Source: Phragmites australis
Taxonomy: Eukaryota; Streptophyta; Magnoliopsida; Poales; Poaceae
Direction of reading: 5' to 3'
NCBI RefSeq assembly: GCF_958298935.1
Contig: NC_084923.1
Location: forward strand, 32,952,501-33,016,500
Length of the DNA: 64,000 nt
Of this stretch, positions 55,201 through 64,000 are shown piece by piece (positions within the stretch are counted from its first letter, which is position 1; the number at the start of each line of letters is the position of its first letter). The notes under the pieces were generated by a model. The model saw only the letters and a list, made by a program, of their open reading frames with translations. It made no database searches and was not told the DNA's origin. The position numbers and the translations under genes were made by a program.

Positions 55201-58200
55201 TGAACCTTGGCTGGTTCTGGTATACCCTAAACCCAGCATCCCAAACGTAATTCAAAAATTCTAAATTCTAAAAAGATAATCAAATAATAAATAAAATCTG
55301 GTTTCGGCTGAAAACCTGAACCTTGGCTGGTTCCGGTATACCCTAAACCCAGCATCCCAAAGCGCCCCCCCCCCCCCCCCCCAAGCTCAAAGACTAATAA
55401 GATGTGTTTGCCAACATAGTAAAATACTATAATTGTACCTTTTTCATCCTAAAAGTACTTCCTTTATAGCTAGACCAGCTTGGACTAGCTAGAACATCTA
55501 TTTGTGTTTTATAACACCAAAGTGGCAAAGTCCAAAGCAGCTTGAAAAAGCTTATCCAAGGAAGTAAGATGCTAGTCTAAAAAGGCATGTCTTGTCCAGG
55601 GAAGTAAGATGCTAGTCTAAAAAGGCCTGTTTGAATAGGGTCGTGCTGTGGAAGTTTTCATTTCAAGTGAAAGCCTGTGATAGGTATATAGACATATAAA
55701 AGTTACAGATTTCCTGCAAATATTTTTACTAGGTGCACCTAGGCATCAAGGCAAGTCTCTGAGAATGGCAATTAGGCCAGTAGATGAATCATGCATTCAT
55801 TATCCACATCCATGGAATTGCTGAATACAAGAAGGCACTTCTCTCATGCGAAAGATCTACCATGACCTAATCAACATTAGATTTCACTATGCGTTTCAAC
55901 ATAACTTTTTGTTAGCTGTCTACAAATGAAATGATTAACATGTCTAAAAGATGTCATAACGAATATTTGCATCAGACATTTAAAAAATACATTGTTCATA
56001 TTTTAAATATACCTTTCCCCTCCTCCCAAAAAGAACTTGATGAAGAAACTTAAGATCAGCAGGTTTTTTCCTTGATATTCTGTTTGCCACTGCAAAATAT
56101 TTTAGAACCAGATCAGGAGAGAAATATTAAATTACCAATAAACAAAAATATATATAATAATCAACACTTGTACAAAAAAATAGTGCTTTAATTCACTTGA
56201 AAAATCAATAAATCATTTAACTCTGGAATCAGTACAAAGTGAATTCAATTTAGGTATCATACAGAGATAATTTACACAGTGTAACATGCAAAACATTAAC
56301 CAGAGCCCTGGCAATATAAACAACTTCAATTTTATGTCAGCATAAGCTGCAGTTTCAAAGACAAACAATTGATAAAAAAAATCAAACAAAGATACAGAAG
56401 AATAATATAGGTCAACATGCCGTGCGATTGAACTTGTTCATTTCCTAATTAGATTAAACACATGAAGTTGTAATCATTAAGAAAATAACAACACATCAAA
56501 CAATATAGAAGATGAAAACACTCAGAAATAGGTAGGCTTCCACACGGCTAATGAACCGCTTAGAATTATACTATTTCACAACTTATGATACTGCCATAGT
56601 AAAGAAAATGCGGCATTGTGAGGTCATGTTAGGTTTCATGTACCAAAAGAGTATGCCCTAAGTAAGATTATAGGGAAGAAAGAAATCAGTGCTCATGAAA
56701 CAAAAAAGAGTAAGCATATCGCAACATAGTTTTGTACCACTTGGTATATTCTTCAAAGGAGTGCCACAACCCTGCATGAAAAAATGTTTATAAAGCATTA
56801 CAGAAGGCCGCGATATGCCAAAGAAATCAAGTGGGAAAAAAATGTGCATAAGGATAGAACCTTCTCGACCATAAAATTTCCTCCTGCCTCGTTCTCAATC
56901 ACTTCAACCAACCTCTCCACTGTTTTCCTCTCGCGTGCCGGGCGATCAAGAGAATAGGGACTTCGGGTATTCAGCATGTCCTTGGCGTCCCTAGATTTGG
57001 ACCCATCTTGTTTCTCATCCTTTCCGTGGTCCTTTTCTCTAGCACTCCTTGCCTTCTTGCTCTTGGGCATTTTATTCTCTTCCATGTTGTCTGATTCACC
57101 GATTTGCTCCACTGCCGCCTCACCATCCTTCTGTTTCTTGGATGCACTTCCCTTTTCTGCCTCTTCCATGTCTGCATTTGAACGTTTGGTCCCTTTCTTT
57201 TGACCCTCTTGCTTACAGGTATCATCTAGTTGATCTTTCTTTCCCTCTTGTTCATCAACAGTACTCTTTCCATCCATTTCCACTTCCTCATCATTCTCAG
57301 AAGCCCCTTTTTCACTCACATTATCTTCCTCTTTCTTCTCAAAAGCCCCATTTTTGTGCACTTCTGCTTCCTCCTCCTCTGCAGTCACCTTCCCATCTTG
57401 TTTCCCTTCCTCTTTCTTCTCTGCAGTCACCTTACCGTCCTGTTTCTCTTCCTCTTGCTTCTCAATAGCTCTGTTTTGTTCATATTTTACTTCCTCATGT
57501 TTAGTGGCATCACCTTTCCCTTCCTCTTTCAATCCCTCCTGCTTCGCCTCTACACATTGTTCTCTACCATCCACCTCTTGCTTATCAACACTACCTTTTT
57601 CTTCCTCTTTCAGTTCCTCTTGCTTCTCCACAGCACTTTGTTCTCTACCATTTACATCTTGCTTATTCAAATCACCTTTTTCTTTCTCGCTCATTCCCTC
57701 GTTCTTCTCCACAATACCTTGATCTGTATCATTTACTTCTTGCTTATCCAGACCACCTTTTTCTTCCTTTCTCAATCCCTCCTTCTCCACAGCACTTTGT
57801 CCTCTATCACTCACATCTTGCTTATCCACACCACCTTTTTGTTCCTCTTCAGATCGAACCTGCTTTTCCACACCAATTTGTTCTCCACTGTGCATTTCTT
57901 GCTTATCTTCTTTCGTTGGCTCCATCTTATCTTCATCTTGCTTCTCCACACATATGTTTTCCTCTTTGTTATTATTTTGCTTCTCTTCAGTGTCATCCTC
58001 ATTTTCTTCATTCTTTCCATTTTCTATAGCCTTTGAATGTATAGCCTCAGCCTTTGCTTCAACCATCTTGATGTACTCACCTTCTGCTACCTTGGTGCCC
58101 TGACGATCCTCATTCTTTCTTTCCTTATCTTCCTTCTGACATGCATCTTCCTTGTCAACCATTTTCACATCCTCGGCTTGAATATTGGTAGCATTTTGCT

Positions 58201-59533
58201 TCTCTTCAATCTTGTCCTCCTTTTCTTCCTTTTTCCCATTTTCTTTTTCCTCTAGATTTCTAGCAATGATCTTTGCTTCAGCCATCTTGATGTCCTCACC
58301 TTCTGCTGCCTTGGTTTCATGACTATCTTTGTTCTTTCTTTCCTTGTTTTTCTTCTGACATGCATCTTCCTTGTCAACCATTTTCACATCCTCAGCTTGA
58401 ATATTGACTTTATTTGTCTTCTCTTCAGTCTTGTCCTCCTTTTCTTCCTCCTTCCTGTTTACTGTTACCTCAGCATTTCTAGCATCAGCCTTTGCTTCAA
58501 CCTTCTTGAAGTCCTCCTCACCTTCTGCTGCCTTGGCCTCCTGACTATCATCATTTTTCCCCTCCTTATCTTCCTTCTGACATGAATATTCCTTGTCAAC
58601 CATTTTCACATCCTCGGCTTCAATAATGGCGTCACTTTTCTTCTCTTCAGTCTTGTCCTCCTTTTCTTCCTCCTTCCAATTTTCTTTTACCTCTGAATTT
58701 CTAGCATCAGTCTTTGCTTCAACAATCTTGATGTCCTCGCCTTCTGTTGCCTTGGCATCCTGACTATCCTCATTTTTTTCCTCCTTATCTTCCTTGTCAA
58801 CCATTATCACATCATGGGATTGAACGTTGGCGTCATTATTCTTCTCTTCGGTCTTGTCCTTCTTTTCTACCTTCTTGCCATTTTTTTCTACCTCTGCATC
58901 TATAGCATCAGTCTTTGCTCCAACCATCTTGATGTCCTCACCTTCTGCTGCCTTGGCATCCTGATTATCCTCATTCTTTCCCTCCTTGTCTTCTTTTTCA
59001 ACCATTATCACTTCATGGGCTTGAACATTGGTGTCATTATTCTTCTCTTCGGTCTTATCCTCCTTTTCTACCTTCTTACCATTTTCTTCTACCTCTGCAT
59101 CTATAGCATCAGTCTTTGCTCCAACCATCTTGATGTCCTCACCTTCTGGTGCCTTGACATCCTGACTATCCTCATTCTTTCCCTCCTTATCTTCCTTCTC
59201 ACATGTGTCTTCCGTGTCAACCATTTTCATATCCTCAGCTTCAATATTGGCTTCATAATCTGTGTCAGCCACTTTAACGTCCGCAGCACAATCTGAATCG
59301 CCCTCCTTCGCATCATCAGCTTCCACCATATTTACATCCTCATCTATTGTGCCCTCTGTTCCATTTTCACAGACTTGCTTAACTTTATCAGCATCCTTGT
59401 TAGTCGCTGCCAATTCCTTGTTCTCTTCAGCACCATCCTTCTCGGCATTATCCTTCTTATCTGAAGCAGCAGCTTCTTGATTCACCAATGGAGGTGGATC
59501 CTCCGCCGCTGGTGCTGTGTTCGCCTCGGACAT
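52222..59533 (-). CDS. DEK-domain chromatin protein, 11 coding exons
   Basis: Exons (high to low): 56861-59533, 56738-56771, 56013-56089, 54739-54798, 54529-54639, 54348-54425, 54173-54253, 53493-53928, 52825-52934, 52434-52464, 52222-52322. All introns are GT-AG and phases agree, giving about 1263 residues. Residues 1-860 are acidic/Lys-rich repeats. The conserved core begins RPARERKTVER (864-874), then GCGTPLKNIP, a KFLHQVLFGRRGK block, FSGFEW (about 939-944), and a SAP-like helix region (949-985, EKQRAKAKEKLDKCFKG). Basic and Ser/Lys/Glu-rich linkers follow, and a DEK C-terminal domain (about 1200-1255, SKDELRKTIVRILKKVDF and ILKKLDDHYKMDL). DEK proteins bind DNA and histones in the nucleus, alter chromatin topology and affect transcription and stress responses. 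The start ATG is the first in a long frame and follows a 5' UTR intron. The long repeat region is the unusual point. Confidence 0.92.
55129..55360. repeat. 116-bp tandem duplication
   Basis: Two adjacent copies, each beginning ACGTAATTCAAAAATTCT and ending CCAGCATCCCAA, differ at only two or so positions (AGCT/ATCT and TCTGG/TCCGG). The duplication is recent. It is followed by the C18 run. Confidence 0.95.
55365..55382. repeat. Poly-C tract (18)
   Basis: Eighteen consecutive C on the plus strand lie inside the DEK intron, so it is poly-G in the transcript. Such a run could form a G-quadruplex-like structure in the pre-mRNA and is prone to length change or assembly error. Confidence 0.9.
57230..59260 (-). 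repeat. Two repeat families within DEK exon 1
   Basis: Family 1 (residues about 95-520; DNA 57.98-59.26 kb) has six to seven copies of a unit of roughly 65-75 residues holding GEDIKMVEAK, EEKEDKTEEK and AEDVKMVDKED blocks. Family 2 (residues about 575-715; DNA 57.4-57.8 kb) has about six copies of a 27-29-residue unit with EKGGLDKQEVN and GREQSAVEKQE blocks, then two VTAEKKEEGKQDGK-type units. Copies differ by substitution and by loss of blocks, as expected from repeated unequal exchange. A 268-codon hydrophobic frame on the opposite strand is only the antisense of these codons. Confidence 0.9.
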
Positions 59534-59562
59534 CCCAAGTGACCGCTAATCCTCTATCTGTT

Positions 59563-60720
59563 CTAGAAAAATACAGGAAAACAATTAGCCAAACAATGAA
59601 AGAAATAATGTTAAAGCTAAGAAACTGTAAGAAAAAAGGGGAAAAGAACTTTGACACTAGAAACATAGGCATGTACAGTAAAGGTCACAATTCAAATAAT
59701 TCCTATCATAGAATGAGTAAAGCCATAAGCAAGAACCGTCCATTGTCATGATTAACTGCGAAGAATCCTAAATGCTTCCAAAACCATCCTAGGAAGAGCT
59801 TAGCCAGCAAGCAAGAATCGCACACCAGCATGATTATTCACACTCTCCAATAGGTATGTACGAATGCTAAAGGTCATAATGCGAAATATTTATAATATAA
59901 AATGAGTAAAGCCATAAGCAAGAACCGTGCATTGTCATGATTAACCACGAAGAGAATCCTAGACGGTTTCTAAACCATCCAAGTAAACACTGAACCAGAA
60001 GCAAGAATAGCCTTTCAGAAAAAAGGAAGCAAGAATCTCACACCACCGGCATGATTAACACATGCTCCAATAGGTATGTAAGAATGATAAAGGTGATTAC
60101 TTTCTGATACATGATACAGAATGGCTAAATCCCTAAGAAAGAACCAAACATTGCGGCGATCAACCACAAAACCACCCGTAAGAACCTAACAGAACGCCAA
60201 GCACCGTACCAGGAAGCAAGAACAACTAGACCGCAATCCCAAAACCCTAATGGTTCGTCACTCCTGGACCAACACAGAACACCAAGCAGCCAGGGTACAG
60301 TCGGCGCGAGCAGAGGCGTACTCAACGTGGGGAACCGCCAAAAATTTTGGAGAATAAGCTGCTATTAGCAATCAAATCTGCAGCTAACGGGACGGAGAGC
60401 AAGAAAGATTCGAACTTGATCGCTGACATCAAACAAAAGGGCAAGATCACAGCAAAACTAACAAGCATTGCATAGATTCATCCAAGCAAGGTAAGGGCTC
60501 CTTACCAACGAAAGAAGAAACCAATCCAAGTCCAGATGGATCTCAGCTCCGCTCCACGTCTCCACGCCCCAATCCAGCAGAGGGGAAGGAGACGATCGCC
60601 GCGAGAGAAGCACGTGCTCGGCGGCGCGGCGAGGCGAAGAAGAGGGTTTTGTTTGGGACGAACAGGGGAGGAGGGTGTGGCTGCCACTGTCCGGCTGCTA
60701 GCGAGGCCCGCAAGTCAGTC
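59563..60720 (-). other. DEK 5' UTR exon and leader intron
   Basis: The minus strand shows an acceptor TTTCTAG just before 59562 and a donor TTG|GTAAGG at 60505/60506. A 5' UTR exon therefore spans about 60506-60720, and an intron of about 943 bp lies at 59563-60505. The intron carries three related segments with GTAAAGCCATAAGCAAGAACCG and CATTGTCATGATTAAC blocks at about 59.71, 59.90 and (decayed) 60.12 kb, a diverged tandem repeat of about 190-200 bp. Confidence 0.7.
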
Positions 60721-60839
60721 AGTCACAGATTCAGATCGATTTTTCAGCGAAGGTAAAGTGAATTTGGGATGGGAAAACGCAGAAAGTAAAGTATTAAATT
60801 TCTAACTATAGGTATATACGTATAGAAAATATATCATAT

Positions 60840-62075
60840 ATTGATAAGATATGTTATGTGCATACTTAACCATTCTAATATTATAGAACTGAATCTACGT
60901 TACCTGATACTACCAGAGATCCAAAAGGTGCTGATAGAAAAAATAGCACGGCCAGATTTTTATACACCGGATAGTCCGGTGATCAATGCCATATCATCGC
61001 CGAACTATCCAGTGTTTGTAGTTCAATTTAGGTCAGAAGACATACTTTCTGGAAAACATAGTCCGGTGAGGAGATCATTGAAACCTGGACTATCCGGAGA
61101 ATGGGATGAGAATTTAGTACAACGAATCATGCTCTCTGTATGAAATAGTCTGACGAATGATCCAGTGAAAACGCCGGACTATCCGATGTGTAGAAGGTCA
61201 ATTTGCATCGAAAACTTGCTCTCTGGAAGAAATGGTCCGGTAGAGATTCCAACGTATCACCAGACTATCCGGTGTATAGAAGGTCAATTTGCGTCGAAAA
61301 ACTTGCTCTCTGGAAAAATGGTCCGGTGGATATTCTGAGGTATCACTGGACTATCCGGTGAGAAGAAGAAGGTTTTTAGCCGAAAATCTGTTCTTTGGTT
61401 AAAATTGTCCGGTGAGGTCTTTGATGATCGCCATATCGTCTGATGCGTTCAAAAGGAAAACTTTGCAAAAAATTGCTCTCTGCAAATATTGGTCTGGTGA
61501 CATACTCCGGTGAGTATAAATGTGACGTCGGAATATCCGATGTGTGTAAGACTGAGTCTTAGAGTTTCGGTCGAGTGAACTTGCCGAATGGTCTGGTGTT
61601 CTGGAGTTTGTTCTCACTGGACTATCCGGTGTTCAGTCCAAAACCGAATCGAAGTGGATTCATGGATTTGTTCGGATCTCTTTTGCGATTTTGACCGAAC
61701 AGGGTGTGTTTAAGGTGGGAATAGAGTCCTACTTCGATTTCCTAGGGTCAAGGTCATACCCCCCCTTAAATAGTTGAGGGGTGGAGACCGATTGCATATA
61801 CATCAGTCAATCACATCTATTGCATCTACTTTTCATTTTGCCTTCACTTCCTGCAATTTAGGATTAGTTTTTCACTGCTACTTCGAATCCCTGTGGTTCG
61901 AGTGATAGTTCTTTGTTGATTTGCTCGTAAATCGTCCGAGCGGTGACCCCCAAGGTTGCCTGTCGAAACCTTTGTTTGTTTGCTTGTAAACAAGTCGCAT
62001 GTCGCTGCGAAAAAGAGACAAATATCCTTGACGGACCCGTGTTGGCAAGGTGTTGCCTAATTCCGTGCCAACACA
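60840..62075 (+). mobile_element. Gypsy 5' LTR with CCGG palindromes
   Basis: The LTR end is GCCAACACA at 62067-62075, just before a primer site. A TATA-like CCTTAAATAGTTGAGG lies near 61764-61779. Palindromic units related to CACCGGATAGTCCGGTG occur from 60965 to about 61632, at least six times. The 5' end is unclear, between about 60800 and 60950, close to the presumed DEK promoter. Confidence 0.65.
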
Positions 62076-62077
62076 AA

Positions 62078-62096
62078 TTGGCAACTCCACTGGGGA
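62078..62096 (+). promoter_or_regulatory. Primer-binding site of gypsy element
   Basis: TTGGCAACTCCACTGGGGA follows the LTR by two bases. It matches the TGGCGACTCCGCTGGGGA style of primer site in plant gypsy elements. Confidence 0.6.
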
Positions 62097-62159
62097 ACGA
62101 TGGTTATCCATCAACATCCACACCTAGGGTTTTGGCGTCGACACCCCCTGCAGCCTGCT

Positions 62160-63905
62160 GCGCCATGTCTAAGGAGGAGGGATCCAAAATCAACATGGAC
62201 AATATCATCTCGTCTACGCTTGAAGAGCTTCACGAGGAGGATCACCAAGCTATTAAAGCTCAAAAGCGGGAGGTTGAGAAGATGATGCTTGCATGCTATC
62301 AGAAAACACGTTAAGGTGTCATCAAGAAGGGTGATCCGATATCAATCGTCACGCCAAGCATGAGGTAAAGACCGATGTAAGTGATTCTACTCATGATTTC
62401 AAAGAGCACATTGTGCATATGGTAGATCAATCTGTTGGTGCTGCTATGTTCAATAATTCTGAAATATTGGTTAAAAGTCTAGATCATGTACTGTCTAGTC
62501 GTGTTAGGGCTTTGTTTATTGAATTGCAAGATGAAAAAAGGTAAAAAAACAGCCCCAACTACATGATGCTAGCACCTTAAATTCCAGCGATGGTAATCAA
62601 TTTCAGCAAATACCATTAGTTTTGTCAGCACAATTTGCAACACCTTTGCCTACACAACAAAATATGCCGATACAACAAACTCATAGCTAACCCAATGTTA
62701 GTCCGGTTGGCATGGTAACACCTCCGTTTAATACATTGAGTACTAGCAAGCCAGAGGTGTCCTCATTTGTTTTTCCAGTTCTGACTACTTCATCTAGTAT
62801 AACTAGTTTAGTTCAGTATGTGGCCAATAGCCGGGCTGCTGAAATTTCAGCAAGTATACCATTAGTTCCTTACAACATCGTAGCATATAGCACACCTCCT
62901 ATACCCCCACAAGATACCGGTATACCCTATGGTCCATTACCGGATACTTAATTCAATGTGCCTTCACAACATATTCCACATATGCAAATTAGGATATTTG
63001 ATGTCACTAAATGTGATAGGATATTTGATCTCTTGTTACAAGAAAAGCAAATTAGTTTGTCTCCTAATCATGTTATTCCATCACTTGAGGAGATTAATAA
63101 ACGTGCATATTGTAAATGACATAATTCGTATTCTCATGCTACTAATGATTGCAATATTTTCCGTCGACAGATTGAATCGGCCATTAATGAAGGATGATTG
63201 AATTTTGTTGAAAATTCTAAGATGAAGCTAGATAATGATCCATTCCCCGTCAATATGATGAACTTTAAGGGAGGAAGGTTCTGGTTCGGCCGTCTCAAGC
63301 TGAATCGACTAAAGGCAAGAGTGTGATTATTGGTGATAATAATGTAAGGCCAAAGATGATCAAATCCAAAAGTCCAGAAATTGGCCGTTGGAAAGTGAAT
63401 GAAGATAAGAACAAGCTATTAAGAAGCATGAGAAGCCAAAACTTACATTTGATACACTTTTGGCTAAGTATGAGAGTGGTAAGGCCGGCTAAAAAAGGGG
63501 CAACCGGCCCAATGCTCTTAAACGTCCAAGATCACCTCTGAAGCATGAGTTTGAAGGGAGGAGGAGGCAATGGGAGGATAATATTGCAGCAGCTCCGTTC
63601 CCTCCTTTCGGACTACCAATGCCTATGATGTGGGGGTCTCCTCCGATGGTTTGTCCTCCATGTCTACCATGGGGTTGGTGTGCACCTTGGGCACCACCTT
63701 CTATGCCATTTGCACCATTTCACCCTGGGTGGACAGCACCACGACCTTCGATGTTCGACAGACTATCTCGTCCTAGACAAGACCAGTTTGATCCTAAAAA
63801 TCAGTCAAATGATAGGAGGGATAGGAGACATGTTAAGAAGGTCTATCGTGTGAAGAACACGAGTATTTATAATGAGAAATCAGATCTGGAACTGAAAGAA
63901 AAATA
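62160..63905 (+). pseudogene. Ty3/gypsy gag, broken
   Basis: The frame starts near 62166 with MSKEEGSK and a QKREVEKMMLACYQKTR block, then stops. Later parts give a FDVTKCDRIFDLLLQEKQI block, a zinc-site-like YCK-HNSYSHATNDCNIFRRQ segment with a stop where Trp is expected, QIESAINEG and MKLDNDPFPV. At 63.6-63.9 kb a Pro/Trp/Met-rich segment is followed by a basic tail. The element runs past the window end, so protease and pol were not assessed. Confidence 0.75.
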
Positions 63906-64000
63906 GCCGGTTGTTGATGAAAGCAAAGTGCAAAAGCAATCAACTAATAACGAATCAAGTGGCAGCAACAAAGGGGAAGTTGTAGGAGTGGTTGGTACCG

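Larger units (their letters stand above)
54799..56012 (-). other. Large DEK intron 3 with inserted repeats
   Basis: The 1214-bp intron contains a block beginning ATCCCTCTGTATATAAG near 54966 that looks like the end of a Stowaway-type MITE. It also holds a 116-bp tandem duplication (55129-55244 and 55245-55360), a run of 18 C (55365-55382), and a shorter direct repeat GGAAGTAAGATGCTAGTC at about 55560 and 55600. Confidence 0.75.

Noticed and set aside
57230..58036. A 268-codon Phe/Leu-rich frame on the plus strand and neighbouring hydrophobic frames
   Set aside because: They are the antisense of the Glu/Lys-rich repeats of DEK exon 1; GAA and AAG codons read in reverse give TTC and CTT.

Overview
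The window is nuclear DNA from a flowering plant, almost certainly a grass (Poaceae). It has spliced genes with GT-AG introns, dense nested LTR retrotransposons (Ty1/copia and Ty3/gypsy), several CACTA DNA transposons with grass-type subterminal repeats, and a RALF-like peptide gene. Nothing bacterial, organellar or viral-episomal is visible. I cannot name the species. Only three host protein-coding genes are well supported: a RALF-like secreted peptide (19734-19985, +), a two-helix membrane protein with a DUF761-like tail (50733-51491, +), and a DEK-domain chromatin protein spread over 11 coding exons (52222-59533, -). The last two are convergent, about 730 bp apart.

Layout. 0.1-1.3 kb: a diverged direct duplication of unknown sequence. 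2.5-18.1 kb: a nested transposon pile. It contains a copia gag scrap, a truncated CACTA element with decayed Ptta/En-Spm transposase and C48-peptidase-like sequence, copia fragments, and a reverse-oriented gypsy element whose protease gene is split by a solo LTR with a GGGTC target-site duplication (TSD). It ends with a copia 3' LTR abutting another copia fragment. 19.2-20.4 kb: the RALF-like gene, bracketed by an almost perfect inverted repeat. 20.6-25.2 kb: more copia and gypsy remnants. 25181-36400: a complete, very young LTR element with 2451-bp LTRs, TSD AATAC and an intact 699-aa gag but no pol, so it is a non-autonomous gag-only retrotransposon. 38.4-41.5 kb: non-autonomous CACTA elements, two nearly complete, with tRNA-like modules inside. 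42.7-49.2 kb: a decayed copia element split by an old solo LTR of the same family as the gag-only element (TSD AATTA). 49.2-60.7 kb: the gene island. 60.8-64.0 kb: the LTR, primer-binding site and gag of another gypsy element, running off the window.

The genes do not form an operon or pathway. The strongest candidates for a second look are the gag-only element, which has palindrome arrays in both LTRs and in its non-coding interior plus repeated primer-site-like motifs; the DEK protein, which is enlarged by two families of internal acidic/lysine repeats; and the inverted-repeat-flanked RALF-like gene. Comparisons were made by eye, so small differences may have been missed.
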